From: Heliocidaris tuberculata
Lineage: Eukaryota > Echinodermata > Echinoidea > Camarodonta > Echinometridae
Direction of reading: 5' to 3'
NCBI GenBank assembly: GCA_025618425.1
Contig: CM046850.1
Coordinates: forward strand, 8,659,749 to 8,723,748
Length of the DNA: 64,000 nucleotides
Positions 18,707 to 31,630 of the stretch are shown here, piece after piece. The notes below the pieces were generated by a model that did no database searches, had not been told where the DNA came from, and was given only the letters and a program-made list of their open reading frames with translations. Each line of letters opens with the position of its first letter. Position 1 is the stretch's first letter. A program made the position numbers and the translations under genes.

Positions 18707-21700
18707 CAGTGGGTCCCCCCAAAACAGTTAACAGTTGGAATAGGTCTCCCAAAATAAATATTTCAAAATATTTGTAGGAAATTTTCATACCTGTGGGTAG
18801 CTTAAGGTCTCTTCTATAAGATGACACCATGAAATCTGGAAATATTTCAAGCTCAAGTGAGCAAAAGGGTGCAAAATCCAGACTTGACAAAAATTAGTAC
18901 TTTGTTCTGGCTGGTATTAACAAATTTGAGAACCGTTAAAAGTTGACAGTTGGAAAAAGTCTCCCCAAATGAACATTTCAAAATATGTTCATGAAATTTT
19001 CATACCTATAGATAGCTTAGGGTCTCTCCTATCAAATGACACCAAAACATCTAACGATGTGTTATGCTTGAGTGAGCAAACGCCATTGTTTGGAAATGGT
19101 GCAAAATCCATGTTTGACAAAAAAAAAATGAATTCGTTTTGGCTGGTATCAGCAAAGTTGAGTCTTGAAAAGGCTTAGAAATTTTCATTTTCTGATCATT
19201 AAAAGGCAGTTTATGATAGAATGAGCTTTGTTTTCTGTATGTCCTGACATATCCCATCAAAATTTTAATATTGACTGAGAAAGCCAACTTGAATTAAAAC
19301 TTTGCCAAACCTAGTATTTCAAAACACTCAATAAAGTAGTTAATTGCTCACTTAAGCTTGAAAATATTGATGAGATACGTAAGGACATAGAGAGAACACA
19401 ACCTCTTCTGTCATAAATTGTTAGTCCAGCAGATTGGTGCAGAAAATCGATGGAATTGTGCACTTTTTCATAAAAGCATAAAATTTGGCATGTAGGTAGA
19501 GTTTTTTATGTCAAATAGTTCTGGGTATGGGGCCACCAAAAATTAGGGCCCTGGGGGCCCGTTGTGCCCATTAAAAAAAAAATGGTCCTCAGGGTCTTTC
19601 CCCTTCAAAGTTGATGTAATCAAATCTAGTTTGATATAATGAAATATCATGTAATATTTCCCAGCCTCTAAAATCAGAAAAATGCTTTAGGTGCCCATTT
19701 TTCAAATAAAGGGCCATCCTATGTATCAAAATATCATAAAGTCACTATTTGTTGAATATAAGTAAAATACTTCTAATTGTGATCAGTCAACATTACGTCT
19801 TTGAAATCAACAGCATAGGTGTGACAGGTGCCCATCATAATGTATAAAGGCCCATAAAGGTAAAAAAATATATATATATCTGCAAAATAAGATTTTTAAA
19901 AATATACATTATATTATATTATATCATATCATATTATATTATATTTTTTGTAAAAAATATTTGGTTTTTATTTTAAATGGTAGACATTAATCTGGAAATC
20001 AAGGTCATATGAAAATCCCACTTTAAGAATCACATGGGCCTATTGATGGCCCATCAAAGACAATTCTTTCCCTCAGAAGAGGGTTGCCTAATTCAACATG
20101 GCCCCCAAAGTGTTTGAATATGCATACTTTAAAGTATAACTATTGACAAGGTAGTATGTTCTATAAGCACTTCATTTCATTAAGATGGCCATCATATTCA
20201 AAATGACCACTGGTCTGTTTCAGGATGTGGTTATTTGCATTAAGTTTATGCTGTGTCTTGCAGCTTATATCTTATAGGGAGAAAGTTATGGATGTTGCAA
20301 CTTTTTTGCAAAAAAATAGACATATAAGCATGTTCCAATGGTGTATTTGGTTGAGACACAGTAAAACCAAGGTGAAGGTATATCTTATAATGCTGAATAA
20401 TTTAAATAGTGGGGAAATTCATTTCCAAGATTGCCATCAAAGTGAAAAATACTGCATAAGTGTTGAAATGTAATTTGCATCTGATAATTTTGCATTGAGG
20501 CATAAAGCACCAAGATGCAAAATGGTTAATATGCTAAAGAATTATGTATTCAGGCCCTCTTTCTTCAAAGGGACATCCAATCGTAATGGCAAGTTGCTCT
20601 GAAAGAAAACAGAAAAATCAGAGAAGCAGATTGTTAAAAATTTGAACGTAATTGGACAGGCAATATGAAAGTTGTAATCCTTATGAGAAAAAGGAAAATT
20701 AATGACGGTGTACTACAAAATCTAGAATTGACCAGGAATACCTCACAATCAACTGACCCAACTGCCAATTAGAGATTTGCATATAGATTTAGTGATCTCA
20801 TTTCTCAAACATTGATAACTTTTGGTCCAATTTCTTTCAAATTTTCATCATTATGTTTATCTTTTTTTCTGATTTTACACAAATCAACATATTACAAAGT
20901 ATGGATTGCCCTTTAATAGGTGTTGCCGATGTTTAAGAATACAGCTATTACTTGACATCTTTATAAATCTTACGATGTCTATCATAGGTTGTTTCTTAAG
21001 GACATATCAGATTTCTCTTTTTTCAATATGGCCACGAAGATGAAAAAAAGATGAAAATGCAGTTTTATCACTTAGTTGTTTTACATCTGATTATAGTTGC
21101 TTCATCGGGATATTAATGTATATTGTTCATGAATTACTCTTCAATAAGGAGAGAAACATTATAAATGTTAGACTGATATTTTGTGTTTATAGAAATTTCC
21201 AGCGTATCAGTACTAAATTCCACACTTTTATACCAAGTTACAAGCTTCCAGATATAACATAAACTTTAATATGCCAATAGTCACATCTTAAAAATCACAA
21301 CGGAGGCCATTTTGAATGTGACGGCCATCTTGATGAAATGGAGTGACCCAACGATTCTGCCTATAATAACCAGCCTGCAAACAGATTTGCTTTAAAGCCC
21401 AAACTTTGAGTTACATGCAATTAGGCATTTTAACACTTTGGCAGCTATTTTGAATTTGGCCAACCTCTGTGAGGGAATTTTTAGAATTTAATTGTCTCGA
21501 ATGGGCCATCGATGGGCCTATGTGGCTGCTAAAAATTAGAAACAAAGATTTTTTAAAAATATGTTGCAGATAGATTATTTGGGCCTTTTGGGGCCTTTTT
21601 TTGGTCATAATGGGCACCAGTGCCACATATCTCATTGATTTCAAAATGTAATGTCAACTGATCATAATTAGAAGCATTGTACTTATATTCACCAAAAGTG

Positions 21701-22310
21701 ACTTTATGATAGGCTATTTTGATACATAGGATGGCCCTTCATTTGAAAAATGGGCACCTAAAGCATTTGTCTCATTTTAGAGGACAGAAAATATTGCATA
21801 TTTAATATATATCAAAACTAGATTTGATTACATCAACTTTGGAGGGAACAGACCCTGAGAGGGCCATTTAAAGAAAAAAATGGGCACAACAGGCCCCAGG
21901 GCCCAAATTTTTGGTGGCCCCATATCCAGAATTATTTGGCATCAAAAACTCTACATACATGCTAAATTTCATGCTTTTATGAAAAAGTGCACAATTATTT
22001 CACCAATCTGCCGGACTATTGTCTATTATTGATCAAAATATGAAAATATATAACCTTTTTATCACTCTCAACTTTGCTGATACCAGCCAGAAGAAATACC
22101 AATTCTTGTCAAGTCTGGATTTTGCACCTTTTCACAAAAGTAGCCTTTGCTCACTCGAGCATTAAAAAAATCACCAGATCTGACTGTAGGTGTCATGTAA
22201 TAGAAGAGACCCTAAGCTATCCACAGGTATGAAATTTTGTGTCAAATATTTTTGAAATATTTATTTGGGGAGACTTTTTCTGACTGTTAACTTTTTACTC
22301 GGATGCACTG
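18707..22310 (+). mobile_element. 3.6-kb foldback element flanked by TA
   Basis: The left end CAGTGGGTCC and right end GGATGCACTG (its inverse, CAGTGCATCC) are both bordered by TA (18705-18706, 22311-22312). Arms of several hundred bp to over 1 kb mirror each other: 'cataccTGTGGGTAGCTTAAGG' type blocks at 18788 and 22210, and 'ggggccaccaaaaattagggccc' at 19530 mirrored near 21900-21920. The left arm has a partial tandem duplication of its tip (18720-18905 and 18945-19160). No transposase frame is seen. TA flanks and CAGTG ends suggest Tc1/mariner-type mobilisation. It fills most of the intron before exon 22457. Confidence 0.7.
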
Positions 22311-22456
22311 TATACTACTCTTAATGCAAGTTCCAAAGAGTGAAGTTGGTGGGGAATATGCATGTTATGGATTGGTTGGTATAAGCAAGCGTGATATGTG
22401 CAATGGATACACGATAACTATTAAGCACAATTATTTCCACTCTTTCCATGTCCTAG

Positions 22457-22576
22457 CTGAGTCGTCTGGCAGCGGAGATGAGAGTCTTTAATCAATCTCA
22501 CTCGCATCTCCTAGAACAGAACCAGAGGCTGATGGAATCCAATGCAGAGCTTCAGAAACAAGTCCTCCAACTCACC
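22457..22576 (+). CDS. RANBP2: RanBP2-like coiled-coil exon
   Basis: Forty codons ending at ACC|GTAAGA in phase 0. The frame reads L-S-R-L-A-A-E-M-R-V-F-N-Q, continues L-L-E-Q-N-Q-R-L-M-E-S-N-A-E-L-Q-K-Q-V-L, and is clearly amphipathic and coiled-coil-like. Vertebrate RanBP2 has a similar short helix after the TPR region. Two acceptors are possible: tcctag| (start 22457) and gctgag| (start 22462). Only the second keeps frame with exon 17943-18205. The Met at codon 8 could serve as a start if the upstream exon is dead. Confidence 0.72.
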
Positions 22577-22886
22577 GTAAGAATCACCATGAACTAATTC
22601 TTCTCAAGTACTTGAATGTGGATGCATGTTTTGATTAAAATGTTTCTTCTTCCTGTAACTGTGAACTTGTTTCTAATGGAAGATGTTTAATGCACAGTTT
22701 GACATAGAAAATTTTTTTAATTTGACACTTGAAAGTGACAAAGGAGGCAATAGAATATTCTTGAAATTCTAATTGGGATGCTGAGGTAAGCAAAAGTTTG
22801 CATAGATAAGCAACCTCACACATACAATAAAAACCTGCCCGCAGTGCATCCTTAGCATTTGATCCACTTTGTACTTTACCTAAATA

Positions 22887-23011
22887 CTGAGGCGGCAGAA
22901 CGTCAGGCTTGGACAATGGAAGTGGGGGGCACCTTATGTTTGGCGGACAAAAGGTGCCTCCCCCCCCCCCCCCCACTTCCATTGTCCGAGCCCGACGTTC
23001 CGCCGCCTCTG
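22887..23011 (+). mobile_element. Second miniature hAT-like hairpin element with poly-C loop
   Basis: A 125-bp palindrome with right arm GTCCGAGCCCGACGTTCCGC and end CCGCCTCTG, related to 14689-14787 in its outer arm. The inner part (tggaagtgggggg / cccccacttcca) differs. Flanks CCTAAATA and GCTAAATA are a 7/8 match, consistent with an 8-bp target duplication. It sits in the intron before the first tandem exon. Confidence 0.75.
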
Positions 23012-23273
23012 GCTAAATACTGAGATAGCATTGATGTAGTAGATGCACTGGTGACATAATCCATTTCATCTGCATAATAAAACTTGTTTGATCCATTGGA
23101 AACTATTGCTGATGTACTCTTTCCTATTAAGTCATTTTGATTTAACATGATGAATAAGGTAATTTTGCTTCCCTGAAACTGATGTTGTATAGGTACATGT
23201 GTGGAGATTTATTATCAGTTTTTAGATTCAAGTAAATGGTTTTTCCTACAGTATCATCTTTTCATTACCACAG

Positions 23274-23819
23274 AAAGATGTGCAAGAGATGAAGCTTCAA
23301 CAAACCAGGACTCTCAACCATATGCCAGCCGCACCAGCTTCTGCCTTTTCTGCCCCTGCTATAGTCATGCCGACTCTTGCAACCCCCACCCGAGCAGCCA
23401 ACAGGGGCTTTGTCAGCACCACTGAGAGGGGCATCAAAAACGTGACTCTGCCCATGACAACACCAGGCCTGAGCCCCTTCACAGGGACACCTACCAAACC
23501 CCTTGGCACAGCGAAACCCAGCAAAGTGAGTTCCCAGCCACAGGGCATGGTCAAGCAGGACACCTCTGACCGGCAGAAGCTTGCCATGATGGCTGCAGCT
23601 CCACCCGTGATGGCATCTGGCCTGAGCCCCTTCATAGGCACACCAACCAAACCCCTGGGCACAGCAGAACCCAGCAAAGTGAGTCCCAAGCCACAGGGCA
23701 TGGTCAAGCAGGATACCTCTGTCAGGCAGAGGCTTGCCATGATGCCTGCATCTGCTGCTACAGGAGGGGGTTCCTCAGTTTCAGTTCCTACTAATGCAGC
23801 ATCAAAACCAAAGACACAG
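23274..23819 (+). CDS. RANBP2: Tandem linker exon 1 of 3 (RanBP2-like)
   Basis: 182 codons, phase 0 at both ends, acceptor accacag, donor CAG|GTAAGG. It starts K-D-V-Q-E-M-K-L-Q-Q-T-R and continues as a Pro/Ala/Thr/Ser-rich linker. Inside are two copies of a ~50-residue motif: G-L-S-P-F-x-G-T-P-T-K-P-L-G-T-A followed by P-Q-G-M-V-K-Q-D-T-S. No known domain is recognised. It lies where vertebrate RanBP2 has its long disordered linker before RanBD1. Being phase 0-0, the exon can be duplicated or skipped without frame change. Confidence 0.8.
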
Positions 23820-24504
23820 GTAAGGTCTTCCTCAAAATTATGGATCTGTTAATAATTGAAAAGTTTGACTTGCTGAGAATTGATTTGTAGATGTAAACAT
23901 TCATTTAATATACTAAAGAATTTGAAGAAAGATCACCTAACTTCCTTCTTAAAAGCAGCAAAACATTTCCCGTAAGACATACATGTATCTGTGTCAGGCA
24001 ACTGGTAATGGCTTTTACTATTTGTAAAAATATGGGAATTTTCTCTCAAGTGTTCAAATATATATTACTTCACTCAATTCTCTTGTGCTTCATGTTGTCA
24101 AATATTGATAAATCTTCATGTGTAGAGCTGACATTTTATTTTATTTTCCCCATTCTTGAGGACTGGATGCTTCAGTTCTTTATCTTTGTATGATGTCTCT
24201 ATAATGACAGAAATAGCTAAAATGAATGGAGCTTTCCCCCATTCCTTTGCAATCGAACAATGTTTCATTGCCTCTGAAGTACATAATCCATTTCACCACC
24301 ATAATAAAACTTGTTTGATCCTTTGAGAACTGTTGCTGATGTACTCTTTCCTATTAAGTCTTTTTGATTTAACATAATGAATAAGGTAATTTTACTTTCC
24401 TGCAACTGATTTTGCATGGGTACATGTATGTGTTGAGATTTGTTATCAATTTTTAGATTCAAGTAAATGGTTTTTTCTACAGTATAATCTTTTCATGACC
24501 ACAG

Positions 24505-25050
24505 AAAGATGTGCAAGAGATGAAGCTTCAACAAACCAGGACTCTCAACCAAACCCCAGCTGCACCAGCTGCTACCTTTCCTGCCCCTGCTATAGTCATG
24601 CCAACTCTTGCAACCCCCGCCCACGCAGACAGCAGGGGCTTCGTCAGCACCACTGAGAGGGGCATCAAAAACGTGACTCTGCCCATGACAACACCAGGCC
24701 TGAGCCCCTTCACAGGGACACCTACCATGCTCCTGGGAACAGCGAAACCCAACAAAGTGAGTCCTAAGCCACAAGGGATGGTCAAGCAGGACACCTCTGA
24801 CCGGCAGAAGCTTGCCATGATGGCTGCAGCTCCGCCCATGATGGCATCGGGCCTGAGCCCCTTCGCAGGCACACCAACCAAACCCCTGGGCACAGCAGAA
24901 CCCAGCAAAGTGAGTCCCAAGCCACAGGGCATGGTCAAGCAGGATACCTCCGTCAGGCAGAGGCTTGGCATGATGCCTGCATCTGCTGCTACAGGAGGGG
25001 GTTCCTCAGTTTCAGTTCCTACTACTGCAGCATCAAAACCAAAGACACAG
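24505..25050 (+). CDS. RANBP2: Tandem linker exon 2 of 3 (RanBP2-like)
   Basis: Same length, phase and boundaries as exon 23274-23819, differing at a modest number of residues (for example P-T-M-L-L-G-T-A in place of P-T-K-P-L-G-T-A in the first internal motif). Both internal motif copies are intact. Flanking introns are also near-identical, so the duplication is recent. Confidence 0.8.
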
Positions 25051-25732
25051 GTAAGGTCTTCCTCAAAATTATGAATCTGTTAATAATTGAAAAGTTTGAC
25101 TTGCTGAGAATTGATTTGTAGATGTAAACATTCATTTAATATACTAAAGAATTTGAAGAAAGATCACCTAACCTCCTTAAAAGCAGCAAAACATTTCCTG
25201 TAAGATATACATGTATCTGTGTCAGGCAACTGGTAATGGCTTTTATTATTTGTAAAAATATGGGAATTTTCTCTCAAGTGTTCAAATATATATTACTTCA
25301 CTCAATTCTCTTGTGCTTCATGTTGTCAAATATTGATAAGTCTTCATGTGTAGAGCTGACATTTTATTTTATTTTCCCCATTCTTGAGGACTGGATGCTT
25401 CAGTTCTTTATCTTTGTATGATGTCTCTATAATGACAGAAATAGCTAAAATGAATGGAGCTTTCCCCCATTCCTTTGCAATCGAACAATGTTTCATTGCC
25501 TCTGAAGTACATAATCCATTTCACCACCATAATAAAACTTGTTTGATCCTTTGAAAACTGTTGCTGATGTACTCTTTCCTATTAAGTCTTTTTGATTTAA
25601 CATAATGAATAAGGTAATTTTACTTTCCTGCAACTGATTTTGCATAGGTACATGTATGTGTTGAGATTTGTTATCAATTTTTAAATTCAAGTAAATAGTT
25701 TTTCCTACAGTATAATCTTTTCATGACCACAG

Positions 25733-26278
25733 AAAGATGTGCAAGAGATGAAGCTTCAACAAACCAGGACTCTCAACCAAACCCCAGCTGCACCAGCTGC
25801 TACCTTTCCTGCCCCTGCTATAGTCATGCCAACTCTTGCAACCCCCACCCACGCAGACAACAGGGGCTTCGTCAGCACCACTGAGAGGGGCATCAAAAAC
25901 GTGACTCCGCCCATGACAACACCAGGCCTGAGCCCCTTCACAGGGACACCTACCATGCTCCTGGGCACAGCGAAACCCAGCAAAGTGAGTTCCAAGCCAC
26001 AGGGCATGGTCAAGCAGGACACCTGTAACAGGCAGAGGCTTGCCATGATGGCTGCAGCTCAACCTCTGTCAGCACTGGGTCTGAGCCCCTTCGCAGAGAC
26101 ACCAAGCAAACCCCTGGGCACAGCGAAACCCAGCAACGTGAGTTCCCAGCCCCAGAGGATGATCAAGCAGGACACCTCTGAGCGGCAGAGGTTTGCCATG
26201 ATGGCTGCAGCTGCTGCTACGGAAGGGAGTTTCCCTGCTTTTCTTCCTGTTACTACAGCATCACAGCCAAAGACACAA
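25733..26278 (+). CDS. RANBP2: Tandem linker exon 3 of 3 (RanBP2-like)
   Basis: Also 182 codons, phase 0-0, with donor CAA|GTAAGA. The second half is more diverged than in the other two copies (A-E-T-P-S-K-P-L-G-T-A, P-Q-R-M-I-K-Q-D-T-S-E-R), so the array has an older copy at its 3' end. Reading past the donor, the frame stays open to about 26503, but homology to the other copies stops at the donor. Confidence 0.78.
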
Positions 26279-27080
26279 GTAAGACCCTCCTCAAATTTTG
26301 ACACTTTTGATCATTTGAAAATGTCTCTTTCCACCCAAGGTGTTGCCAGAAGCATTATTTTTTGCCTTCCTGCTACAAGGGGACCTACATTTTTAAATCC
26401 TATGTGGGATCTGGTAATGAGGATAAATGTCTTGCCAATGGGCATGTGGACTTGGTTTCAGTCTCAGGAAATCCGGATTACGAGACCACTGCATTACCAC
26501 TGATGAGCCATGATGCCTTCTCGAATCTGTGCAGAATGGAAAAGGTTGAAGTAATAAAGATTGATTTGTAGCTTTTAACATGTACATGTAGGTCATCCCA
26601 CTCCTTTCTTACAAACATGCATATCCGGCAGCAATTGCTCCCTACACTAGCCAAATTCATAACTTCATTCCTGGACTAAACGTGTACCTATCTCTGACCT
26701 TAAACCATACCTAAAACTCAGTCGCAACCCTAACGCCATATCTTTGACAAAATTAAGCCCAGAGAAATGTCACAGGAGCATACGGATTACAGAACCAGGG
26801 AATTCCCTGACTAAATTTTGAAAAAAAGAAAAGAAAAGTAGATTTGAGCTCTTTTATCACATGATTCACGTTGTCAATTCTTATTTGTTACTGTGATACA
26901 TGTTGCCAGTGGACTAGAATTCATTTTTTTTCTTTTGCCAGGGGACTGGAAAATTTCAATTTTACATTTCTGAGTGATGTCTCTGTAATGACTGAAATCA
27001 GAAAAATGAGTTGAACTTCGTCTGATTGCATCATATTGATTTGGCTTCCATATGTTCATTCTTCACCTCTCATGCAACAG
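26279..27080 (+). other. Intron with a CCTAA-rich interspersed repeat
   Basis: The segment 26625-26765 ('caattgctcc ... accctaacgccatatctttgacaaaatt') recurs at 27636-27765. No exon seen. Confidence 0.5.
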
Positions 27081-27543
27081 TTGACAGGATTTACTCCCAG
27101 TCCCGCTACTGCCACAACAAAACCAAGTCAAACCTTCAGCAACATTTCCTTCTTGCCAAGCAGTGTCAACCCACCGCCTTCTTTTGCAAAGCCAGTCACC
27201 TCCTCTTCGGCAAATCTTTGTCGACCTGCTCCATCGATGTCAATCATACCGACAGCGGGTTTCTTTAAGCTGGCACCACCCACCAAAGCCACCCTGCAGC
27301 CTCCAGCTGGAGAATCACCAGCAGTGTTCAGCAAACCTAACTTGACCCAAGATGCAAGGTCCTCATCACCAATGTATCCAGGGTTCTACACCTCTCAAAA
27401 GGGACTCCCTGGGACGTTACTTGAGGTTGATCAGACTGTACCATCCTCAAGGAGACTGGGTCAGAGTCCACTGGCCAAGGGTGCTGTCTTACCCAAAACA
27501 GCAAACACTACCAAGTCTGTATCCTTCAAGGCAGAGGTGGAAG
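27081..27543 (+). CDS. RANBP2: Linker exon before RanBD1 (RanBP2-like)
   Basis: 463 bp; acceptor gcaacag, donor GAAG|GTATCT, phase 0 in and phase 1 out. It encodes a Pro/Ser/Thr-rich linker (L-T-G-F-T-P-S-P start; P-T-A-G-F-F-K-L-A-P; S-V-S-F-K-A-E-V-E end) with no FG dipeptide clusters. The phase-1 end joins the phase-1 start of exon 31631 to make the codon GCA, which supports both boundaries. Confidence 0.75.
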
Positions 27544-29404
27544 GTATCTAAACTCAGTCAGACACAACTTATTTCTGTTAGGAGCATTTTGATGTGTGTG
27601 TGGCTGTACGTACAGCACATGCTCTGGCGACAATTGCTCCACTGTCAACATCCTATGCCAACTGAACTTTTACTTCAACCCTGAACCAAACACTACACCC
27701 TGACCCTAAACCTAACCTAAATCCCAGTTGCAATCCTAACCCTATATCTTTGACAAAATAAAGCCTGTGTGTGTGTGTGTGTGCTCATTGATAAAATAGC
27801 CAAAATCATCCCCATTAGGGGGAGAAAAATATTTCATTTAGTGTTTGTTTTTCTAAATCACCCTACTGTCCATTACACTTAAGGGCACACATAAATAATT
27901 CATCCCCTCACTCTGCATTCTTGGGAGGTAGAGCAAAGTTAATAGGATAAACATTGATTTAAGAAATTCATATAAAGCTGTCCTCTGCAAATTTAAAGAG
28001 AGTAAATGATTTTAAATAGTCACAGGGTTCTCGATTTTACCTCTAGGTTAATCGAGGTAAGCTTGTCTTTGTGTACTTTTAAAGGGTTTATATTATCTCA
28101 GTGTATTTCCACTGTTTCAGCCTGCGAGTTGGCGAAAATTATGTTTAGCCACGTTTCAGCCTTCACAAATTTTGTTATAGCCGGGAAAATGTCTAAATAA
28201 GACATGTCATTCAGGAGATCTTTATATTATGTCTCTACTCTGAGAATTATAACATATTCCACCTGAACGTTTTCAAAATATGATTTTTTGATTACTTTTG
28301 TTTTAACACATGAGTGGACGGGGGCCTGAATTACTTATGAGAGCCCTTAAAGGGCAATCCAACCTTGGTAATAAGATGATTTGTGTGAAAGCAGAAAAAT
28401 GAGATAAACAGGATACTGAAAGTTTGAATGAAATCGGAAAATGGAATAAGAAAGTTATGGATGTTTGAAAAATGAGATCACTAAATCTATACATATCTCA
28501 AATTGGCAATTAGGTGAGTCGATTGTGACATCTTGGTGGTCAACTCTCCTGTTTGCTGTACACTAAAATATCATTCATTTGCAGTTTTCCCATAAGTTCC
28601 TTTTCCCTCAGGGCAGTACTCAAAATATGTTGTAGATAGCATATTGTTATAGGTCATCATATTAAGAAAAAGATCCTTCTGAGTAATACATTTTGAAAAA
28701 TATTAAATTTGTTTAAAAAATATATCTACAGCATGTAAAAATTTATAAAGTAATATTAACAGTCTTGCACCTTTCTTGAATATTACATTTCAGTTAAATA
28801 GTCATTCATTCATCTTTTTGTATATACTGAAATGAGACAGGGTATATTTTGTTTGTCAGAAATGTACTCACATAACAATAAATACCGATAAATGATTTTG
28901 AATAATAATTATAAATAGATATTAAACATTATATAAATATAGATATTAAACAGTAATTCATTATTAACTAGATCTTATCATGTATGGCACTGGGCTCTTT
29001 CTAAATCTGTTAATTTTGCACTTGTATTGGGTGTTCATTTTCGTGTTTCTCAAACTAAGCGGCTTCCTTGCTTTTTCACCCGCCATTTTGAAGCAAGTGA
29101 GCTTTTCTCCAGAGTGTATGTGAAGCCAAGACATATTTTTTCTCTTCTTTGCTCAAGGGTCTTTAGACTACATCCATACCTGCCAACCAGTCTGATTTTG
29201 TCGTATTCGTTCCAATTTTTCTGTCAAAAAAGGGTGAAAAATCGGAACAGTACGATTTTTACATTCGGAGGGGGGGGGGGGGAAATGTGTACATATTATC
29301 ATATATGCATTCACATGTGTGTGTTATACTACATAGGGACTGTTCAAGTGCATTATCTTGTCAATGTACCCTCTTTGCACTGGCACAGTGCACGGTGCAA
29401 TGCA
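27544..29404 (+). other. Intron with interspersed repeats
   Basis: Contains a (TG)n tract at 27766-27783, a CCTAA-rich repeat (27636-27765), a segment at 28345-28560 resembling the arm of other repeats ('agggcaatcc', 'gaaagttatgga'), AT-rich DNA around 28700-28980, and a 13-nt G run at 29270-29282. No exon recognised. Confidence 0.5.
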
Positions 29405-29735
29405 GGGGGGTGTTTCATAAAGCTGTTCGTAAGTTACAAACAACTTTACGCACGACTGGTGATATGCTCTTGTGCTAAATGAGATATCCCAGATTTTCCC
29501 AGGTGTTTTAACATGTCGGACTGAATTTCCAATAACCCTAAGCAATTTTGACAAATAATAAACTTTGCATTCGGATGCTTGTTTAACAGCAAGAATTTTA
29601 ATCCACAAAGATCGGATTTCAACTTTAGCTGATGGGAATCAAAATGATTGAGAATCTGATTAGCACCCAAGAACAGGTACCAGTCGTGCGTAAAGTCGTT
29701 CGTAACTTTACGAACAGCTTTATGAAACACCTCCC
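29405..29735 (+). mobile_element. MITE with ~60-bp terminal inverted repeats
   Basis: Left end GGGGGTGTTTCATAAAGCTG and right end CAGCTTTATGAAACACCTCC, with 'tacgcacgactgg' and 'ccagtcgtgcgta' mirrored further in. No transposase. Confidence 0.7.
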
Positions 29736-30549
29736 TGTATGCATATCATGCATACATAAGCTGTCTGCTACATGTTGTTAGATCGATCGCGAGATCAGAA
29801 ATCACAAACCCAAGTACTGGTTTTCGGCCTTTAAGAAGTAGTTGTAGCTTCTAGAAATGAGTCTAAATTGAGGTTAATCATCATTTTCCATGATCCAGGT
29901 AATGTAGAATTAGTACTTCATTGTCTAATTGATGCAAAATAGTGAGCAAGAAAACCTGCTGGAAAGTAAATTCCAGCGGGAGCAAGCGGACTTCTTCCCC
30001 AGCCCTAGCGGCCTAGCTTTTCTTGATTACTGGTAATGTGGCACGTTCACTCAATGCAAACTTAGAAAAGTTCTTCATGACCAAGCATTTTTTATTATTT
30101 TTTTTTTAGCTTCATCGTAGGGTTTTTTCCATTTATCTGTGATTGACTGCATATGGTCAGGATATTTCTTAAATGTCATGGAATTACAAAAAGAAGCATT
30201 TTTCCATATCAGTTCCAGGGAAGTTTGACTTTGTGACTATACACACACACACACCGGTCTTTATAAATGTTAGATGCAATGTATATGAAAAGAAGCTCAT
30301 CAAGCCAAAATATTCATGATCTTTATCATTAAATTATGACTCATTCAGTGTGGTCATATGTCAAAAAATAAGGCTAAAATAGCACCAGAAAGCATCTACA
30401 GCATTCTAGAGCTGGACCCTGGCTGCCAGGGACTTCGCGCTCCACGCTCATGATATACGCTTTGCGCACATGACAGTAAGATTTTTTATTTTCAAATGTT
30501 GGCAGGTATGCTACATGTTGCTAACGCAAATGGGTACATTATGTAGTTT

Positions 30550-31600
30550 CTACCCATAATGATTCTGCTCGCTCCCGTTTTTAAATTGATTCAAGTGCAT
30601 TGATCTGCTGTTTTGTGAGAGCCCCATTAAACACAGTGGCGCCGTATTCTACAACCGGTCTTCCCTTTAAATATAGTAAGGTCTTTTAAAGGTAGGTTGA
30701 ATGTCCTCAGTCTTCACAGTATGTACATGCAGTTTTTTATTGCATCTTTTCAAGAGATCATTAATGTGTTTGTCCCATTTTAAATCATTCTGTATTATCA
30801 ATCCTAGTATTTTAACAGATTCTACAGTTCTTAGTCGAACGTCAGCATTAGACAGTGGTTCCAATTGTACTGGTTCCTTGCTAAATGAGACTTGCATTAA
30901 TGAACATTTTTAGGCATTTAGTTTCATATCGTTCCTATTGGACCATTCGTGCAAATTACAAAGTTCCTCTTGCAACTTAGAAGGTTAACATACTTTCCTG
31001 GTTTCTACTATAGATAGATCGTCAACATATTTAAAATAAGGTATTGCACAGTTTTGACATGCATCATTCATGAGTACTAAGAACAATATTGGGCTGAGTT
31101 TGGTTCCTTGCGGAAGCCCACTATTTATGACATTCCAATTTGATTTTTTACCACTATATCTTACACACTGCAGTCGATTGTCTAAGAAACTCATAATCTA
31201 ATAAACAAGGCATGGTCTCACTCCAAAGTTTAAAAGTTTTTGCACCAGAACATTGTGATTAATCCTATCGAAAGCTTTAGAAAAATCTGTCATTAATATT
31301 GCTGATGTAGATTTTGCCCTTTCTGCATTCTCCATTATTTGGTGAATCAAGCCAATGGGGTAATGCGTCGTCGATAATCCTTTACAATTTTCGAACTGAT
31401 GGCAACCAAGATTCCTAGTAATGTCCTCTAACAACCACTTGGCTATAAAGGACTGCTATTTTCGCGAAATAACTTGTCAGGGCTATTGGTCTGAGATCCA
31501 AGAGGGTTGGTGGGTACACCTTAGTGACAGGAACAATTTCTGCTTGTTTCCATTGGGATGGGACTTCTGAGGGTCTGTAACTTTACTTGTAAATTCTTGT
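30550..31600 (-). mobile_element. Non-LTR retrotransposon reverse-transcriptase fragment
   Basis: On the minus strand, broken frames read in order D-F-S-K-A-F-D-R-I-N-H (31434-31198), G-L-P-Q-G-T-K-L-S-P-I-L-F and Y-V-D-D-L-S (31194-30985), then V-K-I-L-G-L-I-I-Q-N-D-L-K-W (30897-30667). These are successive RT-domain motifs, so the element is antisense to the host gene. Stops and frame changes separate them; it is inactive. It ends just before exon 31631. Confidence 0.8.
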
Positions 31601-31630
31601 TACCTCTCTCCTACTTTATTTTGTATCCAG

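Larger units (their letters stand above)
23035..27060 (+). repeat. Tandem ~1.23-kb units, each with one coding exon
   Basis: Two full units and a third with a diverged tail; exon starts at 23274, 24505 and 25733 (periods 1231 and 1228). Intron sequence is copied as well: the block from 'cataatccatttca' to the acceptor is seen before all three exons, and the downstream intron follows exons 1 and 2 almost unchanged and exon 3 in diverged form. Confidence 0.9.

Noticed and set aside
27636..27765. Interstitial telomere array (CCCTAA-like words)
   Set aside because: Words are irregular and the block recurs as an interspersed repeat at 26625-26765.
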